NCBI GenBank assembly: GCA_963691905.1
Contig: OY829894.1
Span: forward strand, 1,834,992-1,898,991
Direction of reading: 5' to 3'
Origin: QGON01 sp963691905
GTDB taxonomy: Bacteria; Pseudomonadota; Gammaproteobacteria; Chromatiales; Chromatiaceae
Length of the DNA stretch: 64,000 bases
Part shown: in pieces, positions 46,301 through 58,700 of the stretch
Layout: the number at the start of each line of letters is the position of its first letter
Position numbering within the stretch: the stretch's first letter is position 1
The notes under the pieces: model-generated
Seen by the model: only the letters and a program-made list of their open reading frames with translations
Database searches by the model: none
Told to the model about the DNA's origin: nothing
Program-made: the position numbers and the translations under genes

Positions 46301-49300
46301 TACGAACCGGGCATGAGAAAGTCTGTTGCCGTTTAGATCATAGGTAAGAACGACTTCATTACCCAATGCATCAGTGACTTTCGTCTTATTACCCGATGCA
46401 TCATATTCATACTGAGTGGCATTCCCGTTCTTATCCGTCAGGGACAAGACATTTCCACTTGAGTCATAGGCATAGGTAGTCTTGTTGTTTAGGGCGTCCT
46501 CTATCTCAACCAGGTTTCCACTAGGGTCATAGTCATAATTTGTTGTATTCGATAACGAATCAGTCACCGACAGCAATTTTCCAGCAGCGCTGCGTATATA
46601 GCTCCAGACATTTCCGAGAGGATCTGTCTGCGAAACGAGGTACCCGTTCGTATCATAAGTGAAACTTGTCGTTCCGTTGATAGGACTTGTTTCTGAAAGA
46701 ATGTTGTCGTTGGAGTCGAAGGTCCATCTTGTCTCGCCGCCCTCCTCATCCACCCTTCTGGTGACATTGCCCCTGTTATCATATTCAACAACCTGTACAT
46801 AGCCATTTTCGATGATTATTTCAGTCTGGCTATCAAGGTCATGAATATTTTCAACACGATTTCCATCACTATCTACAACAGCGACGTGCCTGCCATTTTC
46901 GTCATATTCGTTCCTGACCACTTGGACACTGTCAGCGATAATATCCACGAGGTAGTGGTCACTGTCATACACGAATTCAGTCGGGTTATCCTCACGATCA
47001 CGAAACTCTATGAGATCCCCATTGACATCATATTCGTAATCGAGTGCATTTCCGACAGGATCGGTTATCCGCGTGATCCGTCCCATCGAATCCCGGGTAA
47101 AGGATATCGCCTTGCCAGAAGAGTGAAAGACCCCTGTCGAGGTGATCGTCAGGGAGTTACCTGTCTTGTCCTGGATACGAGTCAGTCCATCATCGATATC
47201 AAAATCAAAGACTCTTCCGTCAAGCGTTGCCAGCCTGACATTCCGTGGGCTATAGAGACTGCCATCCAGACTATCCACGATCCTGTTGGAACCGTTCTGA
47301 TACAGCACTTCCGTATTTCCGACAATTTGTAGTACAGCCCCCTTGGACGTACCATTCACGAATTCAAAATTCGCATCCGCATAGCACCCACCGAGCGTGG
47401 CATACATATTCGAAAAACCGAGCGCAAAGTAGTAACTTTCAAAATCCGAAAGTCGAACTTCCGTTATATGGGGAAGGGTTTCCGAGACTCTCTGGCAGGG
47501 TTGCGGAAATGGCGGGGGCGAAGATCTAAAATACCACCCCTCTCCCGGTGTACGATTGTGACTGAAGGAACCTGTACTTATGTCAAGATCCCATCCTACG
47601 CCAAAATCCCCCTTGGTTTTATTCCGACTGTCATAAATGCGATTAAGCATAATCGGCACACCACTTACCGGGATATGCAGATCCATAAATGACAGGGTAA
47701 AGGCACCCGGTTTGTTCTTTCCTGTGATCAAAAAGTCCTTGGTGACCGTCGAGGTGTTCGCATTCTCATCCCAGGCAGTGAGACGAAGTGTGTAAATACC
47801 GTTCAGTTGCAGCGTAGGGTCCAGTTTTCCCAAGACGTCGTCACTGACATTGTCGAGTCCACCGGCGATGGAACTGAACTCCCCACCGACCCTTGCAATC
47901 TCAACCGTGTAGGCTGCCAGATTGACATCCTCGACTGTGCCGATAATGTCCGTGATGGCGATAACTTCATCCTTATCATCCGGCGTCTCAATGGCAAGCA
48001 CAGGTGGTTCATCAAGCGTAAACATGACACCGTTGCTGGTCTCTCCTGCCGTTGTAACCGTTACCAGACCGCTTGAAACGCCTCCCGGCACGGTCACGAT
48101 CAGTTCATCGTAGGCACCACCTGTATCGGCACTGAATACTGTCGCAGGGATGTTATTGAAACTGACTTGGTTATCACCAGGCGCAAAACCGAATTCATAT
48201 CCCCTGATATGAACACTATTTCCAGGCGCTTCCAGGTCTGGTGTAAGGATTGTTATTGTCGGTGAACCTTCAATGGCAAAGTCACTGGTATTGCTGATTA
48301 ATCCGCCCTGCTCAATGTAGATTGAGACGAACTGTGTCCCAGCAGGCACCGTTACCAGCAGTTCACTTCCATCTGTATTGACCGACTCTGCATCAACTGC
48401 AATTTCGGAGCCGTCTGCTTTCACAAAGCGCACCGAATTGTTTCCTGCAACCCTATCGAACCCACTACCCAAGATGGTCAGTGTTTCTCCTGAGTTTGCA
48501 GTTATGTAGGAGACATCGGATATGAGGGGATTCAGATCCAGTCGACGCATGACTGCATCGACCAGGCGGGTATTGTCCTGTCCATCGATAACACCGTCAC
48601 CAAAAGCCCTGCCGTCGGCTCCTGGGTCGGGCGCAAGATCTGACAGCGAGAGCATTGGAGAGGTGTTCAACGCCAGGTCGCCAAGATACTGCCTGGCGAG
48701 AAAATACTGGTCATTGACAGTCAGCATGCCATCACCATTCAGATCACCAAGCGGTCTGCCCTCCTGATGGGCATTGCCGGCCAGCGTAAAGCTGAAAGCA
48801 CTGCCACTGGCAATCGTGCCATTCTGGTTGAAGGCTAACTGCTTGCCCTTGGTACCATCGATATTCTCAATACCGATAGAAGCGGAACTGCCGCTGACTC
48901 GACCCGCACCTGTGGTGCCAGAGCTGTCTGTCATTGAGAGATACTGATATTGGATCTCGTTGCTGCCTTCAAAGAGGATCGTTTGAAAGGTGAGCCTGGA
49001 GGCAGGATCCGCTTTCAGCGGTATCTCTTTCCAGGTAACAATAAATCGCCTGTCAGGTGCTGCACCCTGCGTTTCGTAATAGATGTCAGCACTGGGATTC
49101 AACGAAGGATCGAGATCATCCCAGAAGACAGCAATCAGGCTGTCCGGGCCGGCAGTGGAAGGTAAAGGCGTGTTGCCTGGCTCTATGTCGATACCGAAGG
49201 TGAGATATCCGTTTGAGGTGATCGTGACTGAGTTGAATGGCCTGCCGAAGTACTCAATATCAAAACCGATGGGCACTGCCCCTTTGGCATCCTCATCGAC

Positions 49301-49555
49301 CAGCTGAGGCAGCACACGGGTACCGGTGGTGGAAATATCGACAAAGTAACCAGGGACACTATTTACCGTGTATTCAGCAGGATCTGGAGGTGTCGATGCA
49401 AAGGCTTCACGGGGAGCAATGGAAGAGAATATCCAAGCAGGGAATACAAGGGTGATGCTGACAAGGTAGGCCAGAAATGCACGCAGAAGGCCGTGGCGCT
49501 TCCAGAATGAACGCCCCCCCCTGCCGTCAGCTATCAACGATGGATAATAGCCCAT
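43367..49555 (-). CDS. Secreted RHS/YD-repeat protein with dockerin-like domain, 2062 aa
   Basis: N-terminal membrane or signal segment (about residues 24-50); a NIDO-like beta domain (about 60-255); a dockerin type I-like pair of calcium loops (GDLNGDGMLTVNDQYFLARQ and GDGVIDGQDNTRLVDAVMRR, about 268-335); IPT/TIG-like domains (about 340-515); an Ig-like domain; a long array of YD repeats (about 640-1780); the RHS core ending RARYYDQNTGRFLGRDPYYG and ANPVTYLDPTG (about 1800-1850); and a variable C-terminal tip of about 200 aa with no recognised toxin motif. GGAGA is 7 bases before the ATG. It lies 84 bases upstream of the 3491-aa PKD gene and is probably co-transcribed. Confidence 0.93.
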   Translation of the reverse strand: MGYYPSLIADGRGGRSFWKRHGLLRAFLAYLVSITLVFPAWIFSSIAPREAFASTPPDPAEYTVNSVPGYFVDISTTGTRVLPQLVDEDAKGAVPIGFDIEYFGRPFNSVTITSNGYLTFGIDIEPGNTPLPSTAGPDSLIAVFWDDLDPSLNPSADIYYETQGAAPDRRFIVTWKEIPLKADPASRLTFQTILFEGSNEIQYQYLSMTDSSGTTGAGRVSGSSASIGIENIDGTKGKQLAFNQNGTIASGSAFSFTLAGNAHQEGRPLGDLNGDGMLTVNDQYFLARQYLGDLALNTSPMLSLSDLAPDPGADGRAFGDGVIDGQDNTRLVDAVMRRLDLNPLISDVSYITANSGETLTILGSGFDRVAGNNSVRFVKADGSEIAVDAESVNTDGSELLVTVPAGTQFVSIYIEQGGLISNTSDFAIEGSPTITILTPDLEAPGNSVHIRGYEFGFAPGDNQVSFNNIPATVFSADTGGAYDELIVTVPGGVSSGLVTVTTAGETSNGVMFTLDEPPVLAIETPDDKDEVIAITDIIGTVEDVNLAAYTVEIARVGGEFSSIAGGLDNVSDDVLGKLDPTLQLNGIYTLRLTAWDENANTSTVTKDFLITGKNKPGAFTLSFMDLHIPVSGVPIMLNRIYDSRNKTKGDFGVGWDLDISTGSFSHNRTPGEGWYFRSSPPPFPQPCQRVSETLPHITEVRLSDFESYYFALGFSNMYATLGGCYADANFEFVNGTSKGAVLQIVGNTEVLYQNGSNRIVDSLDGSLYSPRNVRLATLDGRVFDFDIDDGLTRIQDKTGNSLTITSTGVFHSSGKAISFTRDSMGRITRITDPVGNALDYEYDVNGDLIEFRDREDNPTEFVYDSDHYLVDIIADSVQVVRNEYDENGRHVAVVDSDGNRVENIHDLDSQTEIIIENGYVQVVEYDNRGNVTRRVDEEGGETRWTFDSNDNILSETSPINGTTSFTYDTNGYLVSQTDPLGNVWSYIRSAAGKLLSVTDSLSNTTNYDYDPSGNLVEIEDALNNKTTYAYDSSGNVLSLTDKNGNATQYEYDASGNKTKVTDALGNEVVLTYDLNGNRLSHARFVTTPSGVENRTTAWSYDANGNVLAVIGPDNNQVNYQYNTGGKRVAVINPIGQRTDIDYNAAGKTTSVVFNDGLSDNLTYERFSLIKEHQDRSGRVKKFNYDRADRPVEILLPDGTPGNDADNPKYAVAYNPSGLILSQLYLGTEIQYEYDLAGRRTLTRDPLGGEIALFYDKNGNSTGLRDALGRTATAVNDALGRNSELVLPDGTTIRKQFDANDNVTATIDQLGNVTRYEYDGLNRLIAVIDPLGNRTSYVYDEVGNVILQTDANGNSTSIEYNAYGQKTAMVLPLGQRAEYQYDLAGRLLRMVDFNQDEISYEYDDFNRLSATNYPDGTAVEYTYTPAGKKETVLDSRGTTSFSYDVNDRMLSRTEPDGSSITYTYNENGTIATVTTPVGVVRYTYDTNLSMNSVIDHDLNATTFEYDAVGNLTRIDRPNGVVETRTYDAMDRVTLLENRDSGGAVVSSYAYTFDGRGNRTSVIEHTGRRVDYVYDAINRLVSETITDPFSGVRAVSYTYDSVGNRLTRNDSEVGVTTYNYDENNRLTREESSVAIIDYSYDENGNILSEGDAVNYAIEYSWNAENRLAAATVTDDVGNSKALSFSYNEEGLRVSTEEDGVVKKFLLDTTRTVPQVVEEYAANGSNLASYVYGNNLVSKRQGSQQHYYLQDMHSGVRQLSDVAGSITDFYDYDAYGRLLGSAGLTVNNYLYRGEQMDSDIEKYYLRARYYDQNTGRFLGRDPYYGKINDPVSLHKYLYANANPVTYLDPTGQFTMLEMAISSVIIGLLQGSTAVYMMNSIPRLGYGVPAWLFWDVKLTNETIGWGAFSIGGIQIEATSDCIPRGDSWVGKDKATWEAIVVGVGIGTGSASGAIHSLAKRFKKWAEAIVDLDGQLDIGGSGGGLQMITPGDIGLTAQAFAGNFLMFDAAVALPVGGIGVGLTVIESGNARGWGATPPDLTTTVLSLGIFTGMSTEKNAKVLSACGQ

Positions 49556-49776
49556 GACTATTCTCCCATCCTAGGAAGCCTGCCGGGTAATTCGGACTGA
49601 CCGATTACCTCGGTAAGTTACCGGTTCTGTCGGTGGTCAACGCAATCTTTTGCGTAGCACCAACTCCCTTGAGTCCTTTCTTTATTCTTGTTAGCGAATT
49701 TTAACATCATTCTGATGTTCGCTCCCTGACCCATATCAGCACTTCCCTCGCTTCCACACGGATCCTGGCATCCGGA

Positions 49777-52700
49777 TCAGCGCCTGCTTCTAGAACTCCT
49801 GGCTTGCGGCGTAGCACTGGCCTCGTTCGAGGAGAGGGACTCGGAGCCGCCATTGACCGAAGTGACCACGTAGTAGTAGGTCACGCCGTTGGTCAGACCC
49901 GGATTGTAGTAGGCGCAATAGTCGCAGACATGCCCGCTTGCAATCAGCGCATAAGGGCCACCGGGCGTAGTGCTGCGGTAGATGTTATAGCTATCAGCCC
50001 CTGCCACAGGCGCCCAGGTCAAGAAGACTTCATTCGGCTTGGGACGGGCCGACAGGTTGAAGATCGTCTGCACCGCGCCAGCCTGCACGGTCACCGTCAG
50101 GGTATCACTGCCGACACCGCCGTCTTTGTCGGTGACTGTCAGGGTGACCGTGTAGACGCCGTTGTCGGCGTAGGTGTGGCTTGGGGTCAGACTGCCGCTC
50201 ACTGGTGCGCTGCCGTCACCGAAGCTCCACTCGATGGTGTGGGTGTCCACACTGCCCGGGTCAGTGAAGCTGCCGCTAAAGCTGGCAGTATCACCTTCGT
50301 TGATGGTTTGGTCCGGCCCGGCGTTTGCTGTCGGTGCGACATTGTTGACCGTCACCGTTGCAGTGTCGGTGGCCGTGAGCAGACCGTCACTGACTTCGAG
50401 TCCAACGGTGAAGCTGGTGTTGTCGGGCTGTACCGGCAGGGTCACGGTGATACCGGTGGCGTCATCGTACTGACCGTCACCGTCAAGATCCCAGGCGTAG
50501 CTAAGTGGTGATGGGCCGCCGTCAGGATCATTGGAGGCGCTGCCGTCGAGGGTGACGCCCTGGCCTTCGTTGATCGTGTAGGGACCACCTGCATTGGCAG
50601 TGGGGCCAACATTGGCTGTGGTGAGGTTCACCTGGAAGCTGTCGCTGCCACTTGCGCCATCATCATCGGTGACCGTGACAGTGACCGTGTAGTTGCCGTC
50701 TGCTGCATAGGCATGGCTGCCGGCCACGCTGCCTGCGCCCTGGGTTACTGTGCCGGACTCGACGGTGCCGTCACCCCAATCGGTGGTGGCTGTATGGGTA
50801 TCCTGTACACCGGTATCGGTAAAGGTTGCCGGGGCCAGAGCGATGGTATCGCCCGGTGTGCCACTCTGGTTCGGACCGGCCTCGACTATTGGTGCAACAT
50901 TGTTCACCGTCACGGTTAGCGTATCCGTGCCCACACCACCATCCTTGTCGGTGACCGTCAGGGTGACCGTGTAGACGCCGTTGTCGGCGTATACGTGGCT
51001 GGGTGTGAGACTGCCGCTGGCAGTGGCACCGTCTGCGAAATTCCATTCAATGGTATGGGTGTCGAGCGTGCCGGGATCGGTGAAGCTACCGCTGAAGTTG
51101 GTGGTGCCACCTTCGTTGACTGTCTGATCGGCACCCGCATCCACGCTCGGCGCCACATTGTTGATCGTTACTGTGGCACTGTCAGTGGTTGTGAGCAGGC
51201 CATCGCTGACTTCGAGTCCAGCGGTAAAACTGGTATTATCGGGCTGGACTGGCAGGGTCACGGTGATACCGGTGGCGTCATCGTACTGACCGTCACCGTC
51301 AAGATCCCAGGCGTAGCTAAGTGGTGATGGGCCGCCGTCAGGATCATTGGAGGCGCTGCCGTCCAGGGTGACTGCACTGCCCTCATCCACGCTGTAGAGC
51401 CCACCTGCAACCGCAACCGGTGGCTGATTGGCCGCTGAGACATCAACGTAAAAGCTGTCAGCACCCTCTCCGCCATCCTTGTCGATCACGGTCACCGTGA
51501 CGGGGTAACTTCCTGCCACTGCGTAGACATGACTGCCCGTTACGCTGCCGCTGCCACCGGATTCGGTGACAACACCGGGATCCACGCTGCCATCGCCCCA
51601 GTTGATACCGGCGATGTGGGTATCCATGATGCCGTCATCGGTGAAATTGGTGAACGCCAGGCTGAAGGTGTCACCCGCGACGGCTGAGCGGTCGGGGTCG
51701 ACTGTCACGGCCGGTGGCACGTTGTCCACGGTGACGGTCAGTGTATCGCTCGCCGCTGCACCATCGTCATCGGTGACAGTGAGGGTGACTGTGTAACTGC
51801 CGTTGTCCGCGTAGAGGTGGCTGGGCGTCAATGTACCGGCTTCGGTTGCCCCGTCACCAAAATCCCAATGCACGGTATGTGTATCCTGAACGCCGGGGTC
51901 GCTGAAGCTGCCGCTGAAGGCTATCGTCTGCCCCTCGTTCGAGTCCTGGTCAGGCCCGGCCTCTACGACTGGCGGCAGGTTGGTGACGACGACCGTGGTG
52001 GGTGCGGTGTCGTAGAGGGTACCGTCGCTGACTCGCAGACCGACCGGCCAGGTCCCGTCTTCAATACCCGGATAGGCCGGTGACACACCGACAGCATCGT
52101 CGTACTGTCCATCTGCATCGTAATCCCAGGCATAGTCCAGTGGATCGCCGTTGGGATCGCTGGAGGCGGAAGCGTCCAGGTTGATGACCCCGCCCTCTTC
52201 CACATTGTAGGGGCCATTGGCATCAGCAACCGGCGGCTGATTGGCCGAGGTTACTTGTACCCGGAAGCTGTCGCTCCCCACGCCGCCATCATCGTCGGTG
52301 ACGCTCACGCTGACTGTGTAGGTGCCGACAGCCGCATAGACGTGACTGCCGGAAACAGTACCGCTGCCGTTGCTCTCACTGACCGTACCCGCCTCCACAC
52401 TGCCGTCGCCCCAGTCAATCTCTGCGCTGTGGGTGTCGAACACACCCGCGTCGGTGAAGGTGGCGGGTGCCAGGCTCACCGTACCACCTGCTGCGCCGTC
52501 CTGATCGGGCCCGGCCTCCACGATGGGCGGTGCGTTGTCGACAGTGACGGAAAGCGTGTCACTGCCGACACCGCCGACACCGCCGTCATCGTCAGTAACA
52601 GTTAGCGTGACGGTGTAGGTTCCGCTGTCGGCATAGAGATGGTCGGGCGTCAGGTCGTCATCCGTAACTCCGCCATCTCCAAATGCCCAATGGATGTTGT

Positions 52701-55700
52701 GGGTGTCGAGCGTGCCCGGATCGTCGAAACTGCCGTTGAAGCCAACACTCTGCCCCTCGACCGCACTCAAATCGGCCCCCGCCTCCACTGCCGGGGCGAC
52801 GTTGCTCACGGCAACCGTGGTGGTGGCCGTATCCTCCAGCAGGCTATCGCTGACCCTCAGGGCTAAGGTATAGGTGCCGTCATCGACGCCGACATAGGGT
52901 GTTTCGACACCTGTGGCATCAAAGGCGCCGTTGTTGTCCAGATCCCACTCGTAGCTGAGCGGGTCACCGTTGGGATCGCTGGAGCCCGAACCATCCAGCA
53001 AGACAGTTGCCCCCTCATCGACGCTGTAGGGGCCGTTGGCATCCGCCGTGGGCGTCAGGTTCTCGTAGACGGTTACCGCGGTGGTGAAGGTCTGGCCGGA
53101 GAGCCGCTCATCCTCGTCCACCTCGCCGTCGCCGTCGAGGTCGTTGAGTACGCCGTTGTCCCAGACCCGCAGTCCGACGTTGTAGGTTCCAGTCGTGTTC
53201 CAGATATAGGACGGCGTTACACCCGAGGCCTCGTTGAACTCGTAGGGGAAGACCCCGTCTAGCTCCCACTCGTGGCGGGCGATGAAGTCGGTGGGATCGA
53301 TATCGTAGGAGCCACTGCCGTCCAGTATGCAGGGGATGCCGGCGGTGCAGTCGTAGGGACCGTTCGCATCAGCCATCGGCGGATGGGCCCCGATACTGAT
53401 GGTGACATCCACCGTGTCGGTGGCCGTCAGCGTCGGCACATTATTACCGGTCACCCGCAGCGTTACCGTCACGGTCTGTGGCAGGCTGGCTGCGGGATAG
53501 TCCACCGAGGCGTAGGTATGGGTGGCCGTGGGGCCGCTGCCCGATGTATCGAAGACACCGTCACCGTCAAAATCCCACTCGTAACGGACGATGGAGCGGA
53601 AGGGATCGGGATGATAGGAGTCGCTGCCGTCCAGGTCGAGGGGCAAGTCCACACTCCACACCCTGTCACTACCGGCATCGGCTACCGGGGCCGCCTCGAA
53701 CAGGGTGCGTGAGAGCATGATCACACCCCAACCTGTGCGGAAGGCGTACCGGCTATGGTGGGAACCCCGAAAGCGCCCGTCTATCAGCTGGTCATCCACC
53801 AGCAGCCGCGCCAAGCCAAGCTCATCGTCCATAAACCAGTCAAAACCGGTGGAGCGCAGGTAGGTCAGGGGTTCCGGCAGGGCCAAGCGCATCGCCTTGA
53901 CGAAGCCGTAGAGCGAATAATAGTCACGAGTCGGCTCCCAACCACTTGAACTGGAGGTCCACTGGTAGATCATGCTTTTCTGATTTTCCACGTCGGACCA
54001 CAGACCGTCGATGTAGGATTCCGGCGCCAGCCAGCGAGGATCGTCGATAGTCTGTTCGTCGAAGGGGAGCTGTACCATGCCACCCGCGGTGGTGGCGCGG
54101 GAGTGGCTACCCGACGACGAATAGCCAAAGCCCTCGGGGGATTGGCTGTAATCCAGCCAGACCAGGTTGCGCTCCTTGACCCAGGGCGGCACCGGGATGT
54201 CGAACAGGTCTTCTGCCGCCACCATACCGATGGCGCCCCAGGAGGCCGCGGAGTTATCCTGCCCGCCATTCCAGCCGTATTGCCATCCGCCACCGTGGAC
54301 CCCATCCAACTGTCCCCAGGCATACATATCGACCATGTCGGTGAGGATGTCGAAATAACTGCGTCGTTCGACATCCTCCACTCCGGGCAGCGTTCGGGCC
54401 AGCGGGGTGGCGCTGCTGGCGATGGCGTCCATCACCATGCCTTGGACATAACCGATACTGCTCTGGGTGGCCTCGATGCCCAATCCATTGCCGTTGCTGT
54501 CCGGTTCGCCATGCTCCTGGGTATCGATGGCCCTGGCACGCAACCGGGTAAACAGATCGACGAAGCCGCGGTTCACCGTCTCCGCATAGGGATTCTGCCG
54601 ATGATCGCCCTGTTCGAAGTGGCCGTTGATCTCAAAGGCCTGCAGGGCGGTGGCGGTGGCATAGACTACCGGAAACCCTCCCTGTGCAATCTCCTTGTTG
54701 CCGAGCCATCCACCGGAGGGGTAGACATCCACACTGCTTCGAACCTGCTGCTGGTGCAGATACCACAGGCCCTCATCGGTGGCGATGTTGATCTCAGTGG
54801 TGAGATCCCTGTTTTTCACCAGGAGGTTATAGGTATCCGAACCCGTCTGGCCTACGCCGTCCCACACGGTTAGGGTGGCGATGAAGGGCGTACCTTCGGC
54901 GACGCCCGGATAGGTGTGCAGGACAGAAAGATCATAGGGATCGACCACCGGAATACGTGGCGATAGCGTACCGTCGCCGAAATTCCACTGGTACTCAACC
55001 GGGTCGGCATCCCGCACGATACCCTTGAGCCGGGTCGCCTTGCCATTGTAGATCTCATGGGGTGCGATGGGATCCAGGGCCACCCAGGGGACGGTGATCA
55101 CATGGGGCGGACTGTTGGGCGCCACCGCCACATCCAATGTGGTGGTGTCGGTCTGTCCGGCACCATCTTCCACCATCAGAGTGACACGATAGAGATCGCT
55201 TCCCGCCACGCTGAAGTTATCGAATTCAAAATCACCATGCCGAACGGTTGCTCTCAGCTTGAGGGCCGGCTGACTGCCGCGAACCGTTTCGTAGACCAGG
55301 TTCCAGTCGGGGGTGCCGGCCTCCCTGAAGTAGTAGCGGGCACCTTCCGCCCGAAGATCGATCCGCAGATGGTACCAGGTATCCGGATCGATATAGGCGA
55401 CTCTGCCGCGATCGCCTCCTGCATCGTAGATGCGGAGTTCATTGGGCCTGAAGTAGAATCCATAGACCAGGCTATCGAGGTGGGCCTGCCCGGCGGCATC
55501 GACAACGCCCCAGGACCCGGAGAGGTTGCTGGACGTAACGGCGAAGCGCCCCTGCCCACGCAGGGTCATCCTGCCCCGACCTATGGCCTGTCGGGTGACG
55601 ACATAGGCCTCACCCCATTGGCCAGCGCCGCTGATCTGCAACACCTCGTTCTGAGTGGCATTGGCGCTCTCCCACAGGGTGTTATCCAGGGAGGTACCGG

Positions 55701-58700
55701 CAAAATCGTCTTCCAGCACTACGCCGCTGATCGCCGACACTTGATAGACATGGAACGGTCGAGCACCCACCGCGTCGATATCGTTGGTTGGATCGCCGTC
55801 GCCGTCGCGGTCCTCCAATGCATCGAAGTCCCAGCGGTACTCGACGATGTCATGATCGTCAGTGGAGAGGCCTGCATCGAAGTAGGCCGGCGGTCCACCC
55901 GCCCCCGCCTCGCCAAGGATTTCAGCCGCCGCCACGGGTGGATCGGCAACGGTTACCCCAACCGTCGTGGCCATGGTATCGCGCTTGCCGGTGTTGTCGG
56001 TGACGGTGAGGGTGACCGGATAGCTGCCCGCCTCGCGGTAGAAGTGACGCACCCGGCTCCCTTCTCCGGTATAGGCCAGATCAGCCGCTCCTCCACTGCT
56101 GTCGCCGAAGATCCAGTGATAAGACTGGATGCCACTGTCGTCGCTGGAACCGGTGGCGTCGAAGGTGATCAGGCTGCCCACCTCACCCGAATAAGGTCCG
56201 CCCGCATCAGCGGTAGGCGGATCGCCATCCTGAACGGTGACGGTGATGGTATCCAACCCCTCCTGCAGAGCGTGATCACGAACCCGGAGCGTCACCGGAT
56301 AGCTTCCCGCCGCCTTGAATTGACGGGTCGTCTTTTCGCCCCACTGCGCGGTGGATACGATGACATCGTCCAGTTCAAAGGTTCCTCTCTGCACAGTGAT
56401 TCCAGGACGCAATGCCGTATCGCTGTGGGTGTCCGACTCGTAGAGGATCAGCCAGTCACTATCGGTGGCCAGTTTGTACTCGTAGAGCGCCCCCCCGTAT
56501 TGCCCGGTGGTAATGCGCAGGTCGTAGGTCTCACCCCTCGTATAGGAGATACCGGTACCGTAGTTTTTTACCGTCTCCCTGATGGAGAACCCGCCACTGG
56601 AAAAGTAGATGCCGTTGACCATTTGGAAGTATTCAAACCGCATGTCGTTGGTGTTCTTCAGACCAACGACCGCCGCTTGAGTATGCTGGGTCGGCGTCGT
56701 CACCCTCGCCTGGAACACCACCTGGGTCTGACCCGGATGGAACAGTACGTCCCGGCTGAAGAGATAGCGGCTGCCCCAGGAGCCGCCGATACCTTCGAGG
56801 GTGATCACATCGTCCTGGGTCACCCCCTCATCACTCACCAACCAGGTATCAGTATCCAGGGCGGTTCCGGTAAAGTCGTCTTCGATCACCGGCGGGAAGG
56901 TCCAGCGGTAGTCGTAGATCGCTACGTCGTCGGTCGAGTCCGAGGCATCCAGGTTGACCGTCCAGACCCCGTGGCTGGCGTCGGTCTCGTCAAGATCATA
57001 GGGACCGCCGGCATCGGCCACGGGGGGCTGCGCGGCCGTCACCTCGATTACAGAGGTGGTGCTGGTCTGCTGCCCCGCCCGGTCGGTGACGGTGAGGGTG
57101 ACCGTGTAGCTTCCGGTCGCATGGTAGACGTGGGTTGCGGCGGCCGTGTTGGCGGTGGCGCCGTCACCGAAATCCCACTGGTAATGGATAATCTCGGAGT
57201 CGTCACTGGAGCTGGAGGCATCGAAATCCATGCTCCAGCCACCGGCCTGAGCCTGGGTTTCGTCCACCAACGCTGGGGCATCGATCACGGGCACTGGCGG
57301 ATCGCCGATCTGCACCTGGACGCTGGCGGTATCGTTGTGTGTCTGTCCGGCCCGGTCCACCGCCGTGACAGTGAGGGTGTAGTCCCCGGGTGCGGCATAG
57401 CGGTGGCGTGCCGAGTGGCCACCCAGCCAAGTGCCCTCCGACACCAGTCCATCCGCAGTACCCAAGGTCTGAATGACCACCGGCTTGCTGGCTGTGATCC
57501 GATGCACGTCGCCTGCCAGGTCATCCGGCATCAGGTGGAGGTATTGATCCCGCTGCAGGGTCCGGGTGAATGCCCCGCTGTCGATGTCGATGGAGGTATT
57601 CGGATTCGGCGCAAAGATGATGAAACCATCCATCAGCTCGTGCAACAGGAACTCGGTACCGCCCCTGCCGCCGGCGAAAGAGGTGTCGTCACCCAGATTC
57701 CTGATGCCGGTACCGCCAGAGGTATCCCCGGCCCAGACTTCCACGTCACCGGTGGCGGCCAAGCGTAGCCTGCGAGTACCGAGACCGATGCGAAGCCAAG
57801 TGGCGTCCGCGGCCAGGCTTTCTGTATAGAGAGATTCCCCGCTATCCATGTCAAAGAGTTCAAGATCCGCCGCCTCGTGGGCAAAGACCGTCACAGCGCC
57901 GGTCGTGTCAGCTTCTATCGCAAAGAGGAATGACCGGCCCACACCGTCTCCACTCGCCGCAGGAACGGCGGTATAGCCGTTGCCACCGGTCGTCTGTATC
58001 GCTACCCGGCCACTGGCGTAGACCCGGTAGCTGGAGGACGCCAGATCCGGCATCCAGTAGCTGCCTGCCGGCAGGAACGCTTCGACAGTGGTGCTGACAC
58101 CGGTTGTCTTGGTAATCCGGACCAGCGCGTCCTCGACGGCAAAGACGTAAAAGGGCGTTGACCGTCTGAAGAAGAAATCATGACCAACGGGGCCGTGATC
58201 CATAGAGGGGAAGAAGGCGGCATCGGCATGCGCACTCCTGTCAGTGAAATAGGCCCCCACAGGTTTGCTGGCCCTGACCTTGAAATAGGTGCCGTCACCC
58301 GGTTTGATCGGACCCCAGGTACTGAAGGCGTTCAGCGTCTTGCTCTCCAGCACTTCGAGGGTGGAGAGGTCGATGATCTCCACCAGGGTGTTGTCCTCCA
58401 GGACATGGAGTTCGTTGATCTGGCCATCCGGCAGGTCGTAGCCGTAGAGGTCGGTGCCGACGGCGAAGAAGCTGCCGTTTTCGCCAGAGGAAAAACCGGT
58501 GGTGTAACCATCGGACCCGTCGCCGAAATCGATCCGGTAACGCTCCACGGCCACATCGTCACTGGAGTTGGAGGCATCCAGCGCAAATTCCCATAGACCG
58601 TCATAGGCATCCCACTCGGTGAGCACGTAGGGTCCGCCCGCATCGGCCAGCGGCGTAGCGTTGGGTGCTACCTGGGTGGTAGTGGATGCCATGTCGGTCT

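Noticed and set aside
55057..57768. 903-codon plus-strand open frame opposite the 4284-aa PKD gene
   Set aside because: It mirrors the PKD coding strand, has low-complexity shadow composition, no ribosome site and no recognisable domain.
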